DNA of 64,000 nucleotides from Aotearoamyces nothofagi (taxonomy: Eukaryota; Ascomycota; Leotiomycetes; Leotiales; Tympanidaceae). Positions within the stretch are counted from its first letter, which is position 1. Each line of letters opens with the position of its first letter. The DNA lies in assembly GCA_015345905.1 (NCBI GenBank), contig JADDTR010000009.1:620001-684000 (forward strand), in the 5' to 3' direction. The translations under genes were made by a program, and so were the position numbers. Of this stretch, positions 47,457-58,711 are shown in pieces. The notes below the pieces were generated by a model that saw nothing but the letters and a program-made list of their open reading frames with translations, had not been told where the DNA came from and searched no databases.

Positions 47457-49981
47457 ATGTTCTTTCGTTATATTTTCCTTGCCGTCGGTCTCGCAGCATT
47501 TGCGGCTGCACATGGCCGGCACTCTGGGCCGCTTGGTGCACGGAATACTACCTCTACAACGCCGCTCAATGCCACGGCGAGTGGAAGCAATGAATGGCCG
47601 CCTGTAGGAGGCTGGAGTGAGGGGAATTCTGCATACGATAACCACCCGCTCATTGTTACGGTTTATGTCTGTCCCTCGGAGACTACTACTGCTTCTCTTG
47701 AAGTTGTGACTGGCACCGAGTCGCCTGGAACTGCTCTGCTAGAAGCCAGTACTCATATCGCCGAAGTTGAGAGCATCACTGCCGGGAGTGCTTCAACGCC
47801 CACCACGGTTACTCTCCAGACGGAAAGCGCTACGACAGGTATTCCTTCCACGGCTGCTACAACTCCCGGTGAGACATTTGTGCAACCTGCTGGGACAGAA
47901 GATATTACTGTCCATACAACAGTCTATCCAGTGACTACAACTACTATTATTGGAAGAAGCACAGAGATAACGACGTACATAACGACATCGACTGCCACTT
48001 CCTATATTAAGGCCTACTCTTCGAGTACTACTAGCACTGGCACAGTTACAAGTGAGGACTCGAGCTTAACTACAGTTGCTACTGCTACTTCATGTTATAT
48101 CTGGTTGAACTCTACGGGAAGTGCTTTGAGTTCGGCAAGTATCTCTTCAACTTTAATCACGTCCAGAGGAACAGGGGTTTCCCGCTTGTCCTCGCAATCA
48201 ACAGCTACGTCCATCTCACAAAGTACCATGATTTCCAAGTCCTCCAATTCATCTACAGCTGGCAGTTCAGGAATCTCCACACCTGTTTCATCCGCGTTAA
48301 GCTCTGCGACAAGTATACCTTCAAACTCCAGCACAGTATCAAGTAGTACCGCTATCAAACTATCTTCTACATCAGCTACAACAGCTACAGCAAATACCAG
48401 CACTCCTACTTCAAGCAAATTTGTAAACCAGACAACCTGCAATGGTAAAACGTACACATACAACCAGCTCGGAGGTTACGGCTTCATCCCAAGTAATGCT
48501 ACCGACAAGTACGGCGACACAATAGGGGGTATTGGAAGCTCCGCGGCGCTTGATAGAACGAAATGGACGAAGCTTGCAAATGGGAGCTATACAGGCTTGC
48601 TCTGGGCATTGCCAGACAGAGGCTGGTAAGCAAGACTTTCTGTAGCTCAAGAATTCTCACAAAATCTGTCTAACAAATTTCTAGGAATACCGAGGGAACT
48701 CTTAACTTCCAACCGAGAGTGCACAAGTTCAACATTCTGTTCACGCCAAGTCCAAATGCTACAATTGCAAACCCATCAGGAACAAACCTTTTCTTTTATT
48801 ACGATACTACTATTCGCTTCTTTGGTCCAGATGGTGTCACACCTTGCACAGGTCTTGATGCAGATGGAAGTGGGCACTACTCATATCCTGGGTTCCCAGA
48901 TCTCCCGGTTGCCACCTATTACGGCGATGGGTTCGGAGGGAATGGGACTGTACATCAGCGCATCCCTATAGATTCCGAAGGTCTTGTCATAAACAGTGAT
49001 GGCTCTTTCTGGGTGTCGGATGAGTACGGTCCATACGTCTATCTCTTTGACTCGGCCGGAACGATGATTCAAGCGATACGCCCCAACGATGCTCTCATTC
49101 CAATGCGTAATAGCTCCGAATCCTTCTCTGCTGACTCTCCATACTACTACCCTAATGAAGGCTCTGGCGATGATGTTTCTCCAGCCGATAACCCTACCGG
49201 GCGTGATAACAACCATGGATTTGAGGGCCTGACCGTCTCAGGCGATAGGAACAGCTTATACGTCCTTCTCCAAGCAGCCGCAAACCAAGAGGGCGGTCTA
49301 AGCAAGCAAACCCAACGCTACACACGCTTTCTCAAGTACGGCATCAGCACACCGCTATCTCCAATCTACGAAGAAGAGTGGGTCGTCCCGCTGCCACTCT
49401 TCGACGACCCAACTGCAAAGGCGTCCAAAAACCCCAAAGCAGCAGCCCAGTCTGAAATCTTCCACATCGGCGACGGCCAATTCCTCATCCTCTCCCGCGA
49501 CTCGGGCGCCGGCCGCGGCCAGGACGTCTCCACGTCTGTCTACCGCCAGGCCGACATCTTCGACATCTCCAACGCCACGAACATCGCAGGCCCCGCATAC
49601 GACAACACCGCATCCGCCGTCGCGTCTCTGGATGGCGTTCTCGCGTCGGCCATCACGCCCGCTGCCTACTGCTCCTTCCTCGACTACAACGTCAACAGCC
49701 AGCTCAGCCGCTTCGGCCTGCACAACGGCGGCGGCCAGGACGCGGGCTTGCTGAACGAGAAGTGGGAGAGTCTGGCTCTCGCGCCGATGGATGGCGGGGA
49801 TGGCGCTGATGGGAAGTTCTTCCTCTTCAGCTTGAGTGATAACGATTTCATCACCCAGGACGGCTTCTTGAACGGTGGCGACTTCACTTATGCGGATGGC
49901 TCGGGCTATAATCTTGACAACCAGGCTCTGGTATTCGAGATCACTCTGCCGAAGGGGACGGATCCGTTCGCGGGTACGTAG
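47457..49981 (+). CDS. Secreted Ser/Thr-rich protein with esterase-like (phytase-like) domain
   Basis: Two exons: 47457-48625 and 48685-49981; 821 residues. The ATG at 47457 starts a clear signal peptide (MFFRYIFLAVGLAAFAAAHG); the open frame upstream begins with TTG and is not used. Residues about 30-325 are mucin-like, with Ser, Thr and Ala in long runs (STSATTATANTSTPTSS) and N-glycosylation sites. The globular part (about 335-815) begins NQTTCNGKTYTYNQLGGYGFIPSN and contains DRGWNTEGTLNFQPR, WVSDEYGPYVYLFDSAG and NNHGFEGLTVSGD, the segments typical of the esterase-like domain of phytase-type proteins, predicted to be a beta-propeller. It is probably cell-wall or extracellular. No GPI signal is evident at the C-terminus (GTDPFAGT). 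Confidence 0.9.
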
Positions 49982-51315
49982 AAGCGCGGTCGGGCTGTGT
50001 GTGATGTTGGATAGAGCGGATGGTAGATTTGGAAATGCAGGTTTATTTCAACTCGTATAATGTCTTTATATCAAGGGTCAATTGAGGCTACGCGGCGAGT
50101 TGTTGAGCATTCATTGATCTTCTCTGGGATAGTGATATCGTTAGATGAGCGAGATGCTTCATACCCATATCTCGAGAAATATCCAATGGTTTCTAAAAGT
50201 TCTTTTGACGCCTTGTACAGGCTTGATATCTTGTCTGCAATCTAGTTAGAAAACAAAATTGTTCTCAGAATCCCAAATGAACCAGCCATGTGAGTAATCG
50301 AGACGATTGAAATGTCTACTTGTAGCTATACAGTTTGTGGTATATTCTTCCTTTCGATGATCAAAATTTATTCACATGATTATGTCTCCTCCGTTATTAC
50401 AGACATTCAATCAATTCACTCAGATATTTCGCCTAACGACCTCCAAGTCACCAAAAAAAAACCGGAAATGAAACAGAATCAAAAAGAAAAAGTGAAGAGA
50501 TAAATAAAACAGGAAACGAAATGGCAAAAGAAACCATCATCGAGTAATACCCGTCGTATTACCCTAGGAAAGAAACTACTAACCGGGGCTCGCTGTCGCT
50601 GTATTTTCTAATGCCTTGGCGTTGGTTCTCTTATCACGAAATGGAGGGGGGCAACTGAATCCGCATTGGCGCTCTTGTCGTGGTGTCGTAAATTGTCGTG
50701 TCGTCGTAAGGTTCCCCCCTTACAAGCCGGAGGGGAGCGAGTTCCTCAGAAAAGAGGACTCCTCGACCGCTCCACCACCCGGCTTGGTTGAAAGAGAAAT
50801 TGCTTATCCCGCCCTATGAAGGTGAACTCTGGATCTCCAGTGAATATGAGCGCCCCCCGCTTAACACCGGGGCCCGTCTCACCCTGCACGTGACTTGTAG
50901 CTGCGAACATGAAGAAGGCGAGAGCATGAGCGATGGCTGGAGCAGGTGGTTACGAAGAGGCGTCACTTGGGGACGCGGATTGAATGATAAATAACAGACT
51001 GAATGATAAATAACACATCTCTGTCGTGGCATTGGGGACATCTCGCCGGCTACTGCCCGTTGACGGGAGGAGGGGAGCCGTACAGACGCACGCCGGCATC
51101 TCCTTACCGGCCGTCGGAGCCCCGCTGCGAAACCACGGAGACCGTGAGGCGTGGGATCGGCCATCGATGTTCCTGATCATCCATCCGTGTTTACTTAAGT
51201 ACTCGTAGCTGAGCCATCAACAAAATAAATAGAAAAAGGCACCAGATAATTAAAAGGCTCCGTGGTAGGAAATCTCACCACGTGACTTGGGCTATCAAAC
51301 TTCATATCACACATC
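49982..51315. other. Intergenic region upstream of the SDR gene
   Basis: No gene is supported. A poly-A tract lies near 50453-50460. A short direct repeat (TGAATGATAAATAACA) occurs at 50981 and 51000. The last 150 bases are AT-rich promoter sequence. Confidence 0.45.
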
Positions 51316-52423
51316 ATGGTTCTCTCGAAGCCGGATAACCAGCATGTTGCACAAGCCTTCTCGCTGAAAGGGAAGGTGGCGGCAGTTACAGGTCTGGACA
51401 ACAATCCCATCGTCGCTGCTGATGCTGATGCTGATGCTGATACTGATACTGATGCTGACGATGGATATATAGGAGGAGCGCGCGGCATCGGCCTCGAGAT
51501 ATCTCGCGGGCTCGCCGAAGCAGGCGCAGACGTACGCCGGCACCCAGCAGACAGCCCCAAAGCTCCATCTCCTCTAACGGCAGGCAGGTGGGCGTGATCT
51601 ACAACTCGACGTCCTACGACGCCGGCGCCATCGCGGCGTCGATCGGCCGCGAGAACAGCACCCGCTGCCTCAGCTACCGCTCCGACGTCACCGACGCCGC
51701 CGGCATCGAGGCCACGCTCCAGCTGGTCGCGCGCGACTTCGGCCACCTCGACATCGTCGTTGCCAACGCCGGCGTGGCGTCCTACGCGGCGGCCGAGGAC
51801 TACACGCCGGCGCAGTTCGCCGACGTCATGCGCGTCAACCTGGACGGCGCGCTCTACACGGCGCAGGCGGCGGCGCGCATCTTCAAGAAGCAGGGCACGG
51901 GCAACGTCATCTTCACGGCCAGCGTGAGCGCCATCCTGGTCAACGTGCCGCAGAAGCAGGCTGCTGTGCGTCTCCTCTGTCCTGCCTCCATCTTCGCGGC
52001 TCACGGTAGGCGGCAACCCAGCTGACGAGCACCAGTACAACGCCTCGAAGGCCGCACTCGTGCACCTGGCCAAGTCCATGGCGGTGGAATGGACGGACTT
52101 TGCGCGCGTCAATTGCATTTCGCCGGGCTTTATCGCGACAGATATGCTGGCCACGCATCCGCAGGAGTGGAGGGACAAATGGTTCTCTCTCATTCCGGCA
52201 CAGCGCCTCTGCGATCCCTATGAGCTCAAAGGCGTAAGTAGCTTCTCTGCAGAGAGGGAGAGTGGTACTTGACTTATGTGTGGTCTAGGCGTATGTCTTC
52301 TGTGCTTCGGATGCTTCGAGCTACATGACGGGCGCAAACATCGTTATTGATGGGGTATATATCTCCGTCGACCGAGCCAGGTAGCCTATGCTGACTGCGA
52401 AGCAGGGTTATACTTTGCCTTGA
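51316..52423 (+). CDS. Short-chain dehydrogenase/reductase (classical SDR, sugar-alcohol type)
   Basis: Six exons: 51316-51391, 51473-51531, 51588-51965, 52036-52233, 52289-52354, 52406-52423; 264 residues. The Rossmann motif TGGARGIG is assembled across intron 1, NAG is in VVANAGVA, and the catalytic Tyr and Lys are in YNASK (assembled across intron 3), with PGFIATDM for the cofactor loop. The last exon supplies GGYTLP, a typical SDR C-terminus. Intron 1 (81 nt) is stop-free and a multiple of three and contains iterated GCTGAT units, so unspliced RNA would stay in frame and insert an Asp/Ala-rich loop into the cofactor-binding motif. Relatives include mannitol, arabinitol and sorbose reductases. 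The substrate is unknown. Confidence 0.9.
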
Positions 52424-53180
52424 TATAAGATAATCTACTGAAGGATTACCATATAGAGTTCATTCTCGAGATTTCCGTGGTCGGAGAGTTGAATAGTTCG
52501 GGTGAGTATTTAGCAGGCATCATCTCTCGAGGCATTCAGTTCTAGAAGCTCTTAGCCATATCGACTCCTAGTGAACACCTTTGGCAGTATGCCCATAAAA
52601 ATGTTGAATGATCTCGGACACCTCGCGCTAGAAGATCTCCGTTATTGTATAAGTTGGACCAGAAGGAAGACGTGCCACTTCTCTATAGTCGCTTGTTGTA
52701 GTCTTTACTTTTAATATTATACTATCACACTTCTCAGTGTCATGGAGACCAAAAATAAGCGCCCATAAGCCCAGCCAAAATCGAAGCGGAGGTATCTAAT
52801 TGGCCAATTCAAAATTGGATGCCACGGCTTGCTTCGGAGAGAGAAACATGCCGGACACGTGACACTGACCAACTGCCAACTACATCTCCACTCACAAGAG
52901 GCAAATACATCAAATTACACAGCGGGACCATCAGCATTTTCATACTGATAAATTACACAGCGGGACCATCAGCATTTTCATGCTGACATTATCCTGGAAG
53001 AACCTACTCTTGGGTTGTATTGTCAGAGTGCCTGGGGTAGAAGGAATGTGCGGACGTCCGCGCCTGCCTTCGATCAACTGCTTTCACCCAAGCCCACCCC
53101 TACTCCTACATTTGGTGAGTCTACAGTACCTCCCCATGATTCTTTGCCGTGCTCGTGTTTTCAAAGCTGCGAGGATGTTT
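52424..53180. other. Intergenic region between convergent genes with a 38-bp duplication
   Basis: No gene is supported. A unit starting AAATTACACAGCGGGACC is repeated directly at 52912 and 52950 with one base difference (CATACTGAT versus CATGCTGAC). Confidence 0.55.
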
Positions 53181-53495
53181 TCAACACTCGAAGACAGTGG
53201 TAAAGTGACTCTTGCTATCGCTTGAGCTTGGATGCTCCTTTTCACTAAGAGTCGCGTCAGCATCAATCGACCAGCCCAATATGGGGAAGGAAGTCACTCA
53301 CGCTAAGATAGCGATTGTAGCGCCGGCAGGGATATCGGCCTTCTCTATAGCTTTGCTGAAATCATTCTGCACGCTGCTGGCTAGGTAGGTACGATCCCAA
53401 GTCTCAGTCTTGGTGGCAAACTTGACCGTAATGTTCTTGCCAGGGTTGGCGACCGTCTTGATCACTTGGCTGGAAATGATTTTGTTGGCGGACAT
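53181..53495 (-). CDS. Small protein of unknown function, two exons
   Basis: Exons 53495-53302 and 53244-53181 on the minus strand give 85 residues. The intron is 57 nt with GTGAGT donor, CTGAC branch site and TTAG acceptor, and joins the frame as AILAEKEHP. The protein starts MSANKIISSQVIKTVANPG and has alternating hydrophobic residues (NITVKFATKTETWDRTYLASS) that suggest beta strands, then an amphipathic helix (VQNDFSKAIEKADI) and PAGATIAIL. It ends in a polar tail with FEC. No signal peptide, zinc site or known domain is visible. The consistent splice sites and composition argue for a real gene rather than a chance frame. An upstream in-frame extension to 53654 exists but is less protein-like. 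Confidence 0.6.
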
Positions 53496-54885
53496 ATTGC
53501 TTGAGGCACAGACAGTCATACAAACAAGCAATACATTGTCTGGAGAGTCTCTCTTCTTTAAATGGGCTCTTTGATATTTGGGAGTTTTTGGACTGAAGCC
53601 ATTGTCTGAGATGCGAACGACTTCATTTATAGCCACAAGTTTGAAGGGAACCACAACGGCGCGTAAGGTTGGTCGTTTGAAGCGACGAAAAAAAAGAGAA
53701 TTGCTGCAACAATTGGTGATAACGGGCTGTTGGCGAGAAAGACGGCATGAACTGCAGGATGGTGAAGTGAACGGTACATCATAGCCAATGCATCGCTGAA
53801 AGGCAAGGGCTTGTAATGTGGTCGGCGGCTAACGAACCGTTGATGATGCCCGAAGGAACCACGAAATCTCAACTCCACACATGAAAGCGTAAGCGCTTCT
53901 GACACCTTCAGAAATGGAATGAACCGGTTGGAGTACATCGTAGAGGACCAGTCATTTGGAAGAACAATTCTAATTTGGGCTCGCTAGGCAGTTGCAGCCT
54001 ACGAAGGTGCACGGCGTTGAAAACCGTCCATCCATAGGCGCTGCTTAAGAGCCATCTTTCGCTATTTCCTCTTCAGGTGCATTGTGATTGAGCGCATCAG
54101 CGTCAGGCCCACGAGTGATTTCATCCTATATGTCAAAGCGGAAGGGTTGTATCATTGTTATATATAGTGCTTGCGTTGAGGTTTCTTCCCAACGTCGGGG
54201 TTGGTGGCTGCTGGGAACTCACGCTGAAGTTGTCCCGAGTTGTGAAGTTGTTGTAAAGTATAGCTTTTGCGATGCCCGTATAGACATTTGCAATATGGGC
54301 TCTGCAACACAACGCTTGCTCTATCGGACTTTTTATCAGCCCATAAGGCCGGAACGGTGCAGTAAATGCCATCGTAGAACGTGTAAGGAGTTATACGGTC
54401 GAATGGGCGGGGCGCGGGGGATGGGAACGAAGAAGAATACACAGGATGTGGACTCATCTTAACTACTGAAGTCCCAAGTCAGAGATATGATTCAAGCCCG
54501 CTGGGCATACTCTTCGCTAGCAGCAGTCGTTTCCTTCTACAGGTGCATTCCTGAAAAAGGCGATAAACAGGGGGTTCTTACTGAACTTCCCGGTACGGCC
54601 TTTCATGAGGCCCTGTAAGTTGTTTGGGGTCACACAAATAGCCTGGATTTGGCACAAAGTCAGAGAATATATATAATTTGATTGGTAGGAGGCCTCTCGT
54701 TCATGATGCAAGTTGTGAGTCAGTATCCCACGTCGGTTACCAGACGCTTATCCTGCAAAACTGCAGACCTTGCCATCTCCAATCAACCTTGTATAGTGGG
54801 TAGTTCTAGGCGTGCACTCTTACGAGAAGATAGTTGTGGTTGTGCTGTCTTAGTACCATGAGGTCGCTTCCCTATCAATGATCAG
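53496..54885. other. Intergenic region before the decayed gene pair
   Basis: Several short overlapping frames exist on both strands (for example 54088-54462 plus, 54133-54457 minus), none with a recognisable motif. I see no gene. Confidence 0.45.
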
Positions 54886-56616
54886 TTAAAAGTGTGTAGT
54901 AACGGGGACGAATGGCATACCTTGGTCTTTCAGCAATGAAGGTTGCCGCCCAACTTTTCGGGTGTTTGGTTTTGCTTGACGAGGGGCTATATCGACTGGA
55001 AAAGAGGATGGGGTAAGAGATGAATTTATGTTACACTTGTTTTGAAACGGTTGAAGGTTCTGTTTCTCTTCAGAAGAATTCGCAGCTCCCATTCTAAGGT
55101 TTGTGGTCATCACGTACACGTTACATACAATAATATACTCCATTCTGTCCGAATACCACAGCCCTTTGACTTGTAATTCTTGAGCCTTCTTAGGGTACTT
55201 CTCTCTTGGTATGTCTTTTGATGACCCAAGGTATCTAGCGATCTCCGGTACAGTGTAAGTAGTTGTGCTGCAAATCGTCTTAAGAGAGCTCTCTGTCATC
55301 TTTGCTAGCCCGAAGTCTGCCAACTTTATATACAACGGTTGTAGAGATTGCACGAGAATATTGTCTGGTTTGATATCTCGATGTATAATTGGTGGTTTCT
55401 GTCCATGGAGGTAGGCTAAGGCTGATAGGCTTTGCTGAGAAATCGTCAACAACTGGTCGTCTGCAACATTTGCTCTAGGGTGCTGGTCTCTAAGGGTACC
55501 TAGTAGTATATATTCCGGAATTAAGCAAGGCCATAGCTTGTAAATTGCATCTACAAGCTTGACAAGATTATCCTGATAAGGTGTCAGCGAGAATATACTA
55601 CAAGCAAGCTGTTACAGTCTTCAACTAACATGCTTAAGTCCGGCCATGATACAATCTTCCTTCTCCTATATCTTCTTGTCTACATATTTCCTATCGACAG
55701 GCTCCTTGTATATATACTCAAATCCAGTACTGACATCCCAATAACGCCTTACCACTGCAAAGGAATCCCTTCCCAACGTCTCTTGCTTGAGGCGGATAGA
55801 GTCGTAGCTAGGAGTTTGTACTCTACTAGGAGCTGCAGTTGAGGGCAGGCTCTGAATGCTGAATCTACCGACAGGGAGTTCGTCGTTTGCCTACATCTGC
55901 CGAAGGAATTTATCGACATTCTTATTGTACTGGCCAGGATTTCCGTCATGGTTAAAGACATTGATATAGAAGCGGATACCTTGGATGTCGATGACGATGT
56001 TTTTGGTCCCCCTTGGAATATTATCGCCACCAAGAATCCACTTGAAATGGTGGTGTTTCTCCTTTCTATCGTTAACTGTAACGAAGATACAGTATGACTT
56101 TCTCCCTTCTCTATCGTATTCGACGATGGTTCCGTTGCTCGAAAAATCTTGCAAGATCAATCGTTGTTGATCATCGAAGGTAAGGGTACAGTAGACACGA
56201 CTTATATACTCCAGCTTCGGCAGAATGATATTGCAGTTTAGATTGGTCCCAAATTCAAATCCTCGGCTGCCTCTAGGTCCAGGATTGAAGTTTAGGTAGA
56301 GTTTGGGGAAAGATTTGTAGTCGAGAATATTGTCCTCTAGTGGAGTCGTCGACTCTCGGCTATAAGATCCTGATCTCGTCTCTGTATATAGTATAAAGTC
56401 TCCTGATATATTTATTCGAACTGTATCCCAAGTGTTGGGCCCCTTTCCTTCAACCATTGTAGAAGATAGCCAAGCAATCAAATTTGTTCGGTCGTCTATC
56501 TTGAAAGAATTGTTTAGTGAAGCAAGGAAGGAACATTTATCGACCACATTTATCACGGTTGTCTTTACACTATATAGCTCCAGAGTCCAAGGGGATAAGC
56601 AAGAGGTTGGTTGCAA
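54886..56616 (-). pseudogene. Decayed FHA-domain Ser/Thr protein kinase gene
   Basis: On the minus strand the first 240 codons hold an FHA domain (GFEFGTNLNCNIILP...ISRVYCTLTFDD...LQDFSSNGTIV). The frame then continues through TAG at 55891 into a kinase N-lobe (TLGRDSFAVVRRYWDVSTGFEYIYKEP), a second TAG at 55666, and after a GT-AG intron the rest of the N-lobe and the catalytic loop [13 protein letters not shown] and DFGLAK. The activation segment ends in [10 protein letters not shown], then recognisable kinase sequence stops, so most of the C-lobe is gone. Apart from two TAGs the frame is open over a long distance. TAG can arise from CAG or TGG by C-to-T or G-to-A change, as in RIP. It is divergent from the coiled-coil relic at 56961. 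Confidence 0.8.
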
Positions 56617-56960
56617 CTAATATACATCAAAAGTGAACGTGTAAGATCCAATCGAACCGCTGTAAGCACCTTGTTGTTTCGTTGTACAGCATTGATAGAA
56701 ACTAGCATTGGTTGTAGAAGCTGTATACTGCTTCTTATAGACATGTTTGGGGGCCAACAGAGCCCTATTGGCTTGTTTCTATAGAGGTTATATAAACTCG
56801 ATGGCTGGTGACTTACAGGCTTGCCTGTTGTTTATTCGGTAGACTATGCCCCAAATAGACCTTGGAAATTCGTTTCTCTGAAAGACTTTGGTCAAGCGAT
56901 ACACTTTACACCTCCTCAAATCCCATCGATTGCACATTTCTACATCATCCACCATCAGTA
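56617..56960. promoter_or_regulatory. Divergent intergenic region between the two decayed genes
   Basis: The 344 bases between the two start codons must once have held both promoters. No individual element is recognised. Confidence 0.4.
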
Positions 56961-58711
56961 ATGGCGCCGGTTCACTCCCAACCCTCAAAATTATTTGCTT
57001 GCAACATCGTTCAGTATAGCAATACAGAGCTCGATCAATATCTTGAGGCCAATAGAAGGTCAGGGCTTCCCGATCTCTCTGATCACAGAGTTGCTGCTAA
57101 GGATTATATAGGCTCGTCGATGTAGAAGACCCCAAGAACCTGCCCGAAGATTTCATTCAGAGATTGAGGTAAAGATACTTCTTAGTTGTCTCTACTTTCT
57201 CGAATAACACTGTAGTAGGGTATAGGCAGACGCGAGCAACACGACCCAGTCTCGACCGATTGATCTCGACGGACTTACAATACACCTTGAACAAATCCCA
57301 CCCCGATCACCTCCCTTGCTTCGACAGTACTAATAGATGAGGAAGAAAGCTATTGCAACCTTCTAGCAAGTGAGATAGAATGCTACAATACACTTCTCAA
57401 GGAAGGCGGCCAGCCTTTATATCCAGTGAGTCTTGGTTATAACGTTTTAGAGGATCCTAGAGAATATAGAGAAATTTTGTTGTATTGGCAGCTTGATATT
57501 GGCGATGGCGAGAATCGGAAGTAGACGGTGTTTAGATTACAGATGGTTGATTGGCAAATATTTCTCGAATATCGACGAAAGCATCGACAGGAAGGTCGAT
57601 TTGCTAAATACACCAATGAACTAGAACGTACCCTTGCAAGACATGAGTTTATACAACTATATCAACTCGATGAAGACCTAGAGCAATAAGACAAATTGAC
57701 AATGTAGATCGAATTCCTTAGTTACAAGTACTTGATATACGATATATATATAGCAAATCTCAGACTTCATCAGCCTATATACAACGAAGTATAGAAAGAG
57801 CTAGTAGACTTATAGATACTGAGGCTCTACAAGACAGAGGAGTTTATATATAGTACTGTATCCAAATACCAGTATACTAGCAAAAGAGAACGGGCTAAGA
57901 GTGCTGTAGAATCTGCAAAATCAGCTGTAAGATCGGCCGAGAATACTATCACTAAGCTAGGACACTCTAAGCTTCTCCAGCAAGACCCTTGAGAAAGATT
58001 AGCAGCAGCCCAATCCGAACTGGACTCGGCAACGAAGTCACTCGAATTGATCAAGAGACGAAACGATCTCGTCTACAAATTCTTTACAAAGACTGGACAA
58101 ACCAAGGTCGTAAATGACAAGATAATAATGAGTTACAGAGAGATCAAGGAAAAAGCAGAGCGCTGTAAAATGAGGAGAATTCTAGAAAGCGGAAGTCCAA
58201 ACACAATCGTGCCGATGAATTTGATGAAGAACGAGATTCAAAGCGACAGAGATAGGATGATAAGAGCAGTTCAATCTCACACTACAGAATATATACACCT
58301 ACTGCTAAGGAATGTATAAGCCTACTCAAGTACAGCTACTATAAAGCACCAGACAGAGGACGGACTACCAAGCGGCCTAAGTGTAATGGTTAGAGGTCTA
58401 GAGTCTCGGCTTACAAGACATCGAACACTGCCGATTCTATACCGATAGAAGATCCTCTTTCTGTCCAACCTTCTACAATATACAACTCCAGGGTCAATAC
58501 AGCAAGAAGAGTGAAATCTTACTTTAATTGCTATATCGCTTCCAATGAAACAAGATTAGAGGCAAATAAACCAGCTAAGATAGTCCTAAATAGAAGAGCA
58601 CGAGTAATGAAGAGGGCAAGAAAGGCTGGGAAATCGGGTGAAGTTTCTGCTTTGGGCTTATATCTGCAAAGAAGTACACGGTTGAGAGTGGCACCTGATA
58701 GATTTCAATAG
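56961..58711 (+). pseudogene. Decayed coiled-coil protein of a family I recall as multicopy
   Basis: From the ATG at 56961 the protein starts MAPVHSQPSKLFACNIVQYS. Later stretches in shifting frames read EGGQPLYPVSLGYNVLEDPREY, FLEYRRKHRQEGRFAKYTNE, RERAKSAVESAKSAVRSAEN (coiled coil), LAAAQSELDSATKSLELIKR and a basic C-terminus ending RRSTRLRVAPDRFQ-like at 58711. At least six stops interrupt it. Several are TAG, TAA or TGA where CAG, TGG, CAA or CGA would fit, as expected from RIP. Splice sites near 57170-57230 are still visible. From memory this resembles a multicopy family of Eurotiomycete proteins of unknown function, often near FHA kinases; I have not searched. Confidence 0.65.
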
